Positions 56,699-64,000 of a DNA stretch of 64,000 nucleotides are shown here, piece after piece (positions within the stretch are counted from its first letter, which is position 1; each line of letters opens with the position of its first letter). The position numbers and the translations under genes were made by a program. This stretch comes from Pelomonas sp. V22 (lineage in GTDB: Bacteria > Pseudomonadota > Gammaproteobacteria > Burkholderiales > Burkholderiaceae_C), in the NCBI RefSeq assembly GCF_030014915.1, contig NZ_JAGIXS010000004.1, positions 186,001 through 250,000 on the forward strand, read 5' to 3'. A model generated the notes under the pieces. It searched no databases and was not told where the DNA came from. It saw nothing but the letters and a program-made list of their open reading frames with translations.

Positions 56699-57597
56699 GG
56701 AATCAGGGAGTCCAGGCTTTGCTGGGCCGCTTCACCGAGGTACTTGACCAGGCGCCGGGCAGTCTGGGCCAGCGGCGCATTGGCGGCGGTCAGCAGGTAG
56801 AGCTGCACCGGGATGGCGGGCGAGAGCGGCCGCAGGCGCACGCGCTCGCGGTTCGCCGAGGCGGCGGTGAAGGGGTCGACCACGGTCACGCCCACGCCGG
56901 CCTCGCACAGCGTGCGCGCCAGCTGGTAGGTCTGCACCGTGATGCGGCTGTGCAGCTGCGCCCCTTGGGCCTCGCCGGCGTTGTGCACCACGTTGCCAAG
57001 TGGGTCGTCACCGGCCAGGCCCACCAGCTCGCTCTGGATCTCGGCCACCGACAGCGGGCCCATGCCCTCGGCCTCGGGCGAGCCGACCGGGCACAGCGCC
57101 ATCATCTGGCCGCTGGCGATCACCTCGGCCTTGATGCCGGGATGGCGCGGGTCCTGCAGTGACAGCGCGAGGTCGGCCTCGCCGAGCAGCAGGGCCGAGA
57201 CGATTTCCCGCGTGTGGTTGGTCGACAGCTGGCAGTGGCTGGCCGGGAAGGCACGCACCCAGTGGATCATGGCCGCCGGGATCACGGCCGCTCCGAGCGT
57301 GGGCGTGGCCACGAGGCGCACCAGCTCTGACTCGCCGCTGCGCAGGTTGGCCGCCAGGCGGCGGATAGCCACCAGGTCGCGGTTGAGCTTGTCGATCTCG
57401 ACGAAGAGGCGCTGGGCCTCAGGCGTGGGATAGAGCTTGCCGCGCACGCGGTCGAACAAGGCCATTCCGAGCTGCAGCTCGCAGTGCTGCAGCACCTTGG
57501 TGACCGCAGGCTGCGAGATGTGCAGCAGCTGGGCGGCACCGCTGATGGTGCCGGCCTGCATGACGGCGTGGAACACCTCGATGTGTCGAAGTCTCAT
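56695..57597 (-). CDS. LysR-family transcriptional regulator in the murein-peptide locus
   Basis: 300 residues from ATG 57597; the open frame upstream belongs to the solute-binding-protein end and is not used. The wHTH is at about 1-60 (GTISGAAQLLHISQPAVTKVL), with a type-2 periplasmic-binding-like effector domain after it. It overlaps the ddpX start by 4 bases and follows the peptide-binding-protein stop by 5 bases. An embedded position inside the operon suggests that it is autoregulated and controls the operon in response to a D-amino acid or a peptide (inference). Confidence 0.9.
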   Translation of the reverse strand: MRLRHIEVFHAVMQAGTISGAAQLLHISQPAVTKVLQHCELQLGMALFDRVRGKLYPTPEAQRLFVEIDKLNRDLVAIRRLAANLRSGESELVRLVATPTLGAAVIPAAMIHWVRAFPASHCQLSTNHTREIVSALLLGEADLALSLQDPRHPGIKAEVIASGQMMALCPVGSPEAEGMGPLSVAEIQSELVGLAGDDPLGNVVHNAGEAQGAQLHSRITVQTYQLARTLCEAGVGVTVVDPFTAASANRERVRLRPLSPAIPVQLYLLTAANAPLAQTARRLVKYLGEAAQQSLDSLIP

Positions 57598-57602
57598 CTT
57601 GC

Positions 57603-59189
57603 TCAATCCCTGTAGACGTTTTCGAAGTCGACGCTGCCATTGGGCGACATGACGAGGCCCTGCACATCGCGCCGCATCGGAATGTAGACCGACGAATGCG
57701 CCATGGGGATCCAGGGCCGTTCGCGCTTGAACACCACTTGCGCCAGCTCGTACAGCTGGCGGCGCTTGTCGGCGTCCGGCGTCACGCGGGCCGCGTCGAT
57801 CAAGGCCTCGAACTCGCGGTTGCAGAACTTCACGCCGGTGGTGTTGGCGGCGCAGGACAGATTGGGCGTGAGGAACTCGTCGGCATCGCCGGTCTCGCCG
57901 GCCCAGCCGCTCATGTAGACGCTGTGCTCGCCGTTGTTGGCGCGCTTCAGGTACTCGCCCCATTCATAGGTCTTGATGCTGGCGCGCACGCCGATGCGAG
58001 CCCAGTCCTGCTGGATCAGCTGGGCCATCAACTGGCCGTTCGGGTTGTGCGGGCGGGTCACCGGCAGCGCCCAGAGCTCGATGTCCAGGCCCTGGGCAAA
58101 GCCGGCCTCGGCGAGCAGCGCGCGGGCGCGTGCCGGGTTGTATTCGTTCTTCAAGGCCTTGTTGTAGCCAGGGATGGCAGGCGGGAAGGCGCTCACCGCC
58201 TGCAGCGCATCGCCGCGCGGGAACAGGGCCTTGAAGATGCTGTCGCGGTCGATGGCGATGTCCAGCGCCTCGCGCACCAGGCGCTGGTCGGTGGGCGGCT
58301 TGCGCAGGTTGAAGGACAGGTAGGAGATGTTCAGCGCCGGCGCCTTGGCGACCTTGACCACGTCGGGCCGCTTGTCCAGCGAAGCCAGGTCCACGTCGCG
58401 CAGTGCGGCGGCCACATGGCATTCACCGGCCAGCAGCTTCTGCACGCGCACATTGGGCTCGCGGCTGATCGCGAAGATCAGCTTCTCCGTGCGCTGCGGC
58501 GGGCCCCAGTAGTCGGGGTTGGCCTCCAGGCGGATCACGTCGTCCTTGGCATAGGACTTGAAGCGGTAGGGCCCGGTGCCCACCGGCTGGTTGTTGATCT
58601 GCCGCGCCCGGCCCTCGCGCAGCAGCTGCGCGCCGTACTCGGCCGAATGGATGCCGGCCCAGGCCATCGCGAAGTTGGCGAGGAAGGTCACGTTGGGCTG
58701 GCGCAGGCGGAAGCGGATGTGGTGCCCGTCCAGCTTGTCGATGCCCGCTATCAGCTTGGCCAGGCCCAGGTTCGAGGGATAGATGAAGTTGGCCGGAAAG
58801 GCTTTATTGAACGGATGCTGCGGGTCGATGAAGCGCTGGAACGTGAACAGCACATCGTCCGCATTGAATTCACGCGTCGGCTTGAAGAAGGCCGTGGTCT
58901 GGAAGCGCACGCCCTGGCGCAACTCGAAGGTGATGCTGCGGGCGTCGGGCGCTATTTCCCAGCGCGTGGCCAGGGCCGGTTCGAGCTCGGTGCTGCCACG
59001 CTTGAAGCCGACCAGGCCCTGGAAGATCTGGTGCGTGACGGTATTGGTCGAGGCACTGTCCCAGAGGCCGGGGTCGAAGCCCTCGGGGCTGGCGTCGCTG
59101 CAGAACACCAGCGGCTTGGCCTGCACAGCCAAGGCCGCGAGCAGCGCTGCGCCGGCGGCGACACGGAACAGCAACTGCAGGGACTTCAT
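57603..59189 (-). CDS. Peptide ABC-transporter substrate-binding protein (family 5), orphan
   Basis: 528 residues with a signal peptide (about 1-24, ending VQA). The DppA/OppA family layout is clear: LVFCSDASPEGFDPG at the start, VGTGPYRFKSYAKDD in the middle, and the Trp-rich SGWAGETGDADEFLTPN late segment. Most similar in style to dipeptide-binding proteins (DppA/DdpA). First gene of the minus-strand operon with the LysR, DdpX, LD-carboxypeptidase and esterase genes. No permease or ATPase genes lie in the window, so the partner must be elsewhere or shared. Confidence 0.9.
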   Translation of the reverse strand: MKSLQLLFRVAAGAALLAALAVQAKPLVFCSDASPEGFDPGLWDSASTNTVTHQIFQGLVGFKRGSTELEPALATRWEIAPDARSITFELRQGVRFQTTAFFKPTREFNADDVLFTFQRFIDPQHPFNKAFPANFIYPSNLGLAKLIAGIDKLDGHHIRFRLRQPNVTFLANFAMAWAGIHSAEYGAQLLREGRARQINNQPVGTGPYRFKSYAKDDVIRLEANPDYWGPPQRTEKLIFAISREPNVRVQKLLAGECHVAAALRDVDLASLDKRPDVVKVAKAPALNISYLSFNLRKPPTDQRLVREALDIAIDRDSIFKALFPRGDALQAVSAFPPAIPGYNKALKNEYNPARARALLAEAGFAQGLDIELWALPVTRPHNPNGQLMAQLIQQDWARIGVRASIKTYEWGEYLKRANNGEHSVYMSGWAGETGDADEFLTPNLSCAANTTGVKFCNREFEALIDAARVTPDADKRRQLYELAQVVFKRERPWIPMAHSSVYIPMRRDVQGLVMSPNGSVDFENVYRD

Positions 59190-59342
59190 GGACGAGCCAG
59201 CGGGTCGGTGAGGGACGGCCATTGTTGGAAGCGCCCCGGGGTACAACAAGTGAGAACACCGGCTCGGACTATAACTTTGTCTCATGGGCTGGACTTGGCC
59301 CCTCGGGTATCCTCGCCGGCACGCCACACCGCTGGGGAAACC

Positions 59343-59804
59343 ATGTCCCGAACTTCGCTGATCTTCACGCTCTGCACTGCCGCCCTCTGCCTGGCCTCCG
59401 AGAGTGCCTGGGCCGATTCCTCGGTCGTGTCCTCGGCCTCCAACAGCGCCTCCTCGACTTCGGGCAGCGTGTCCGACTCCATCGAGCGCAGCAGCCACAG
59501 CAGCAGCGGCGGCGACAAGAAGGTGGCCGCCGGCAACTACAAGGTCATCGAGGTGGCCGAGGCCGCCCAGCGCCCGGGCCATGTGCGGCTGCGCCTGCAG
59601 GCCCTGGCCCCAGAAGGTGGCGAGTTCGTGCTGATCTTGCCGCGCCAGGCGGCCGACAAGGGCGGTGTGATCGCCACCGGCGCCCAGATCACCGCCGCCG
59701 AGCGGCCCTATGGCCTCGAGTTCTCCAACACGACGACGACACAGGCCTTCTTCCTGGTACTCGAAGACGCGTGGCACAAGGAGCTGAAGGCCCGCCCCGT
59801 CTGA
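59343..59804 (+). CDS. Small secreted Ser-rich protein paired with DUF2145
   Basis: 153 residues; signal peptide about 1-25 (ending SAWA), then a Ser-rich stretch of about 35 residues (SSVVSSASNSASS onward), then a small beta-rich domain (KVAAGNYKVIEVAEA; FVLILPRQAADKG). I do not recognise a family function. The stop overlaps the next start (TGATG), so it is translationally coupled to the DUF2145 gene and probably acts with it in the periplasm. Divergent from the peptide-binding protein 153 bases away. Confidence 0.7.
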   Translation: MSRTSLIFTLCTAALCLASESAWADSSVVSSASNSASSTSGSVSDSIERSSHSSSGGDKKVAAGNYKVIEVAEAAQRPGHVRLRLQALAPEGGEFVLILPRQAADKGGVIATGAQITAAERPYGLEFSNTTTTQAFFLVLEDAWHKELKARPV

Positions 59805-60700
59805 TGTTCTGGCGTTTCTCGGCTGCGGCGCTGCTCTGTGCCGCAGCCATCAGCTGCAATGCCGGCAGCCTGCAACTCTGCAGCAAGCCCCCGGACCCCA
59901 GCGCGGCCGAGCAGGACCGGCTGATCCGCTTTGCCGCCGTCATCAAGGCCGAGTTGCAGGCCTCGGGGCAAGGCCTGGCCCTCGTCGCCCGCTCGGGCCT
60001 GGATCTCGCGCGCTTCGGTATCCGCTACTCGCATGCCGGGCTGAGCCTGAAGGACAGCACGAACGCGCCCTGGTCGGTGCGCCAGCTCTATTACAACTGC
60101 GAGGCCGACCAGCCGCGCCTCTACGACGAAGGCCTGAGCGGCTTCCTGCTCGGCACGCATGACCCCGCCCTGGGTTATGCCTCCATCGTGCTGCTGCCGG
60201 CCGAGGCGGCCGAGCCGCTGGCCCGCGCCGGCCTGGACGACGCCCGCGCCCGCGCCCTGCTCGGTGAGCGCTACAGCGCCAATGCCTATCCCTGGAGCCT
60301 GCAGTACCAGAACTGCAACCAATGGCTGATCGAGCTACTGGCCAGCGCCTGGGGTGGCGCGGACGATGCCGAACTGCCGCCGCGCCAGCAAGCCCAGGCC
60401 TGGTTGCGCCAGAGCGGCTACCGGCCGCATGAGGTGGATGTGGGCTGGCGGCCGCTGATGTGGCTCTCGCACCTGATCCCCTGGCTGCACAGCGATGACC
60501 ATCCGCCCGAGGATCTGGCGGCCAAACGGGTACAGATTAGCCTGCCCGATGCCATCGAGTCCTTCGCGCGTGAGCGCTGGCCCGGGGCCCGGCGCATCGA
60601 GTTCTGCCACGACCGCGAGCGCATCGTGATCCATCGCGGCTGGGAGCCGCTCGCCGAAGGCTGCAAGCCGGGCGAGCAGGACCAGGTCCTGCCCTACTGA
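59804..60700 (+). CDS. DUF2145 protein with a permuted NlpC/P60-like (papain-like) pattern
   Basis: 298 residues with a likely signal peptide (about 1-20, ending CNA). The core reads RSGLDLARFGIRYSHAGL (His77), then YQNCNQWLIELLA (Cys171). A leading His-Ala-Gly and a later Asn-Cys-x-x-[FW]-like motif is the order seen in permuted NlpC/P60 and LRAT-like proteins, which cut or form amide bonds, several of them in peptidoglycan. I match the sequence to the DUF2145 family by overall layout; no activity is established. Coupled to the Ser-rich secreted gene. Ends 13 bases from the convergent cyclase gene. Confidence 0.7.
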   Translation: MFWRFSAAALLCAAAISCNAGSLQLCSKPPDPSAAEQDRLIRFAAVIKAELQASGQGLALVARSGLDLARFGIRYSHAGLSLKDSTNAPWSVRQLYYNCEADQPRLYDEGLSGFLLGTHDPALGYASIVLLPAEAAEPLARAGLDDARARALLGERYSANAYPWSLQYQNCNQWLIELLASAWGGADDAELPPRQQAQAWLRQSGYRPHEVDVGWRPLMWLSHLIPWLHSDDHPPEDLAAKRVQISLPDAIESFARERWPGARRIEFCHDRERIVIHRGWEPLAEGCKPGEQDQVLPY

Positions 60701-60713
60701 ATCGGCCGCCGGA

Positions 60714-63700
60714 TTAGCGCGTATCGCCCGAGGGCATGGCGGCGTCCGGCGCCAGCGCAGCGCTGACCAGCACCGGCGGCCGGCTGCTCATCAGCTCCAG
60801 CTGACCGGCCCACAGCAGCGCATGCAGGCCGTTCTGCAGCAGCTCGGGCAGGCGGAAGTCCGGCGTGCTGCCGGTGGCCAGCAGGCCGACCCAGGCGTTG
60901 CGGCCGCTGCGCTTGGCGCCGAGCAAGGCCTGGTCGGCCAGCTTGACCGCATCCTGCCAGCCGAGGGCCTTGGGCTTGTCGGTGATGAAGGGCATGCAGG
61001 CAAAGCCTATCGAGCAGCTGACGCGCAGCAGGCGGCCATCGTCCAGCTCGAAAGGCGTATCGGCCATGACACAGCGGATGCGCTCGGCCAGCTCGGCGGC
61101 ACGGCTGCGGTTGGTGTCGCGTGCCACGGCCAGGAATTCCTCGCCGCCCCAGCGCACCACGTAGTCCGACTCGCGCATCAGCTGCTGCAGGCGGCGGCCG
61201 AACTGCACCAGCACCGCATCGCCGGCCGCATGGCCGTACTGGTCGTTGACGCGCTTGAAGTGGTCGACGTCGATCAGGAAGAACAGCGAATCGCAATCGG
61301 GCGGCGGCTCGCTTTCATGCAGGCGGGCCTCGCGCACGCGGCGCAGGCTGGCGGCCAGAGCTGTCTCGATGTGCTCAGCCAGGAAGCGCCGGTTGTGCAG
61401 GCCGGTCAGCGGGTCGCTGATGCTGGCGCGCTCCAGCACGAGCGACTTCTGCGCCAAGGCGGCCGACAGCGTCTCGAGCTCGGCCGTGCGTTCGGCCACC
61501 AGGCGCGACAGCTGCTGCTCGCGCATGCGCAGCCAGCGCGTGCGCGCCTGCACCACCAGCACCACGCCGCCCAGGATGGCCAGCAGCAGCAGGCCGCGGA
61601 ACCACCAGGTCTGGTGCCAGGCCGGCAGCACGCGCAGCGACACGGCCAGCTCCTTCTCGGTCCAGACGCCGTCGCGGTTGGCACCGCGCAGCATCAGCCG
61701 GTAGTTGCCGGGCGGCAGGTTGTTGTAGCTGAACTGGCGCTGCCCCGGCTCCAGCTCCACCCATTTGCGGTCCAGGTTCTCAAGCTTGTGGGCATAGCGG
61801 TTGCGCTCGGGCGCCGAGTAGTCGAGCGCCGCCAGCTCGCCCACCAACTGGCCGCCTTCGGACGGCAGCTCCAGCGTCTCGCTACCGAGCTGGGCCAGCT
61901 GGGACTGGCTCAGCCACTGATCGCCCAGGCGCAGCGCGGTCAGCACCACCGGCGGCCGGTAGTTCCAGCGCTGGAACTGGTCGGGCCGCACGATGGACAG
62001 GCCTCCCGCACCGCCGAACAGCAGCTCACCGGCGCTGGTGGACGCCGCCGAGCCGGTCCAGTAAGTCAGGAATTCCACACCCTCGGCCCGCCGCAGGCTC
62101 TGGGCCTGCAAGGTGGCAGGGTCGATGCGGGCCAGGCCGTTGTCGGTGCTGGCCCAGACCAGGCCCTGGCGATCTTCCTGCAAGGCATTGATGTTCTCGT
62201 TGGGCAGGCCCTGGGCCTTGCCGACGTGACGGAAGTGCAGCGGCTCGCTGCTGCCTTCAAGCAGGCTGATGCCCCCACCATAGGTACCCACCCACAGCCT
62301 TTGCTGGCGATCGGTGTAGAGCGAGGTGATGAAGCCAGCACTGAGGCCGTCCGGACGCGCCGGATCGGGCACGATGCGCTGCACCTTGCCGGTGGCAGTG
62401 AACAAGCGGTTCAAGCCCATGCGCGTGCCTATCCAGAGGCTGCCGCCCGGGCCACGCGCCAGCGTGAAGATGCGCTGGTCGCTCAGCTGCCGCGCCGGCT
62501 CGGACAGCACGGCCCGGGCCTTGTCGGTCCGCAGGTTGAGGGCCCAGAGTCCGTCGGACTGGCCGCCAATCCACAGCGTGTCGCCGTCGGCCAGCAGCGC
62601 CCAGCTGGACTCGGCCGGGTCGCGGCCTTCGATGCGCACACGCTGCACGCGCTTGCCGTCGCCGCTGGCGCGGTAGAGGCCGCGCTTGGTGCCTATGTAG
62701 ACCGTGCCGTCGGCGACCTGCTCCAGCGCCACCACCACGTCCTGCGGCAGGGCGCGCTCGGGCTGGGTCGCGTCGGGACGCAGCCAGCCGACGCGGCCGC
62801 CGTTGGGATCGATGATCTCGACACCGCGCTTGTGCGTGCCCAGCCAGATCCTGCCATCAGCCGTCGGCAGGATCCAGCTGACCTCGTTCGACACCGTGAC
62901 CTCGCGACACGGCGCGGCCTCGCAAGGCGGCGTGCCATACATGGTGAGCACGGCACGCTGGCTGGGGTCGTTGCGGCTGAGGCCCCGGTTGGTCGCCACC
63001 CACAACAGGCCTGAGCGGTCGCGGTACAGCGACTTGATCGAGTTATCGGCCAGGCTGACCGCGAGCGCCGGCTTGTGCTGGATCACCCGGGCCCGGCGGC
63101 TCGCCGCATCGAAGGCGAAGATGCCATGGCTCAGCGTGCCGAGCCAAACCTCGCCGGGTCGCATCTCGTTGATGGTCACCACATGCTGGACGGCCAGCGA
63201 GGGCCGGTCCGGGGTCTCGGCCTGCAAGGCTGCCGGCTGGGTCTCGCCCGGTTCCAGCACGAAGGCCCCATGCTGCAGCGTGCCTATCCAGAGCCGGCCG
63301 GCACTGTCCTCGAACAGCGAGCGCGGCTCGGGCTGACGGCCACTGACCGGCAGCTGCATGCGCTGGAATCGCACAGCCCCGCCGGGACGGTGGAAAAGGC
63401 CCTTCTCGGTACCCACCCACAGACCGGCGCGGCTGTCCTGCAGCACCGTCCAGACGCGCGCCCCGGGGGCATCGGCACCGTTGGTGGGCAGCACGCGGTG
63501 GAAGCGGCCGCTTTCGGTGTCGAGGTGGTCCAGGCCGCCTTCGCTCGCCACCCAGAGGCCGCCCTGGCCGTCGTCGGCGATGGCGCGCACGCTGACATGG
63601 GCCAGGCCCAGCGGCCCGACCGGGTAGCCGACGAAACCGTCGGTGGCCGGCTCGTAACGGGCCAGGCCCGCGCCCTGTGTGCCTATCCAGAGCCGACCCT

Positions 63701-64000
63701 TGCGGTCGCCGTGCAGGGTCTGGATGAAGCCATCCGGCAGCGCGCCGGGGCGTTCGGCATCGGTTTGATAGATACGGAAGCGGTAGCCGTCCCAGCGCGC
63801 CAGGCCGCCCAACGAACCGACCCAGAGGTAGCCGGCACCGTCCTCGGCCACGGCCGTGGCGATCTCGTTGGGCAGGCCATCTTCCTGGCGCAGGTGGCGG
63901 AAACTCAGCTCGGCCAGCTGAGACCAGCGCTGCGTGGCGGCGGCCGGCGCTGCGGCGGGAGCATCAGCGTTAACCCGAATACTCAGCAGCAAGCCCAGGC
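60714..64000 (-). CDS. Periplasmic propeller sensor with a GGDEF diguanylate cyclase domain (5' end missing)
   Basis: At least 1090 residues, running off the right edge; the first residues in view (LGLLLSIRVNADA) look like the end of a signal peptide, so only a few codons are likely missing. Many two-component-regulator-propeller repeats (GYLWVGSLGGLARWDG, LWIGTQGAGLARY, and others), then a Y_Y_Y domain (VELEPGQRQFSYNNLPPGNY), one membrane helix (FRGLLLLAILGGVVLV) and a GGDEF domain. The active-site motif is GGEEF (61134-61148); the inhibitory RxxD (RESD) sits exactly 5 residues before it. The enzyme probably makes c-di-GMP in response to an extracytoplasmic signal, with product inhibition. 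Confidence 0.93.
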   Translation of the reverse strand, partial: LGLLLSIRVNADAPAAAPAAATQRWSQLAELSFRHLRQEDGLPNEIATAVAEDGAGYLWVGSLGGLARWDGYRFRIYQTDAERPGALPDGFIQTLHGDRKGRLWIGTQGAGLARYEPATDGFVGYPVGPLGLAHVSVRAIADDGQGGLWVASEGGLDHLDTESGRFHRVLPTNGADAPGARVWTVLQDSRAGLWVGTEKGLFHRPGGAVRFQRMQLPVSGRQPEPRSLFEDSAGRLWIGTLQHGAFVLEPGETQPAALQAETPDRPSLAVQHVVTINEMRPGEVWLGTLSHGIFAFDAASRRARVIQHKPALAVSLADNSIKSLYRDRSGLLWVATNRGLSRNDPSQRAVLTMYGTPPCEAAPCREVTVSNEVSWILPTADGRIWLGTHKRGVEIIDPNGGRVGWLRPDATQPERALPQDVVVALEQVADGTVYIGTKRGLYRASGDGKRVQRVRIEGRDPAESSWALLADGDTLWIGGQSDGLWALNLRTDKARAVLSEPARQLSDQRIFTLARGPGGSLWIGTRMGLNRLFTATGKVQRIVPDPARPDGLSAGFITSLYTDRQQRLWVGTYGGGISLLEGSSEPLHFRHVGKAQGLPNENINALQEDRQGLVWASTDNGLARIDPATLQAQSLRRAEGVEFLTYWTGSAASTSAGELLFGGAGGLSIVRPDQFQRWNYRPPVVLTALRLGDQWLSQSQLAQLGSETLELPSEGGQLVGELAALDYSAPERNRYAHKLENLDRKWVELEPGQRQFSYNNLPPGNYRLMLRGANRDGVWTEKELAVSLRVLPAWHQTWWFRGLLLLAILGGVVLVVQARTRWLRMREQQLSRLVAERTAELETLSAALAQKSLVLERASISDPLTGLHNRRFLAEHIETALAASLRRVREARLHESEPPPDCDSLFFLIDVDHFKRVNDQYGHAAGDAVLVQFGRRLQQLMRESDYVVRWGGEEFLAVARDTNRSRAAELAERIRCVMADTPFELDDGRLLRVSCSIGFACMPFITDKPKALGWQDAVKLADQALLGAKRSGRNAWVGLLATGSTPDFRLPELLQNGLHALLWAGQLELMSSRPPVLVSAALAPDAAMPSGDTR

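Overview
The window is a uniformly GC-rich (by eye about 68%), gene-dense chromosomal segment of a beta-proteobacterium. The F1Fo ATP synthase order atpIBEFHAGDC, the Kup transporter, the GshB glutathione synthetase, the glutathione-dependent formaldehyde pathway and the large TonB-dependent receptors suggest a Burkholderiales member of the Roseateles/Rubrivivax/Mitsuaria kind; that placement is inference. I see no rRNA, tRNA, insertion sequence, prophage or CRISPR array.

Layout. 1-333: 5' part of a sugar-phosphate mutarotase, cut by the window edge. 349-7785: the complete minus-strand ATP synthase operon, with a -10 promoter hexamer before atpI and a strong terminator after atpC. 7876-10672: SMP-30 lactonase, GNAT enzyme and cytochrome b561, divergent from a cytochrome c'. 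10772-14245: secreted subtilase with three Calx-beta repeats. 14466-19238: PhzF/GNAT/aminotransferase and amino-acid racemase genes, divergent from a MocR regulator with an inverted repeat between them. 19259-26390: MipA-like porin, response regulator, Uup ABC-F ATPase, a compact orphan flagellin-like gene and an M16 protease. 26437-29260: periplasmic solute-binding-like protein plus fghA-adhC. 29312-36304: FUSC efflux protein, gshB, benE-like symporter, class II amidotransferase, a ClpP-like secreted protein and a glutaminyl cyclase. 36306-41206: kup and TonB receptor 1. 41207-41936: the only gene-free stretch longer than 300 bases. 41937-45039: LysR, aspartate/aromatic aminotransferase and a second solute-binding-like paralog.

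45183-60700 is the most striking part. It holds a D-amino-acid dehydrogenase, a SxxK serine hydrolase, an LD-carboxypeptidase, TonB receptor 2, an ornithine cyclodeaminase-family enzyme and a PBP4-type D,D-carboxypeptidase lipoprotein on the plus strand. Facing them is a tightly coupled minus-strand operon: peptide-binding protein, LysR, VanX/DdpX D-Ala-D-Ala dipeptidase, Tat-exported LD-carboxypeptidase and esterase. A Ser-rich secreted protein and a DUF2145 protein with a permuted NlpC/P60-like His/Cys pattern follow. I read this as a peptidoglycan stem-peptide and D-amino-acid scavenging locus with its own outer-membrane receptor. The window closes inside a large propeller-GGDEF diguanylate cyclase gene.
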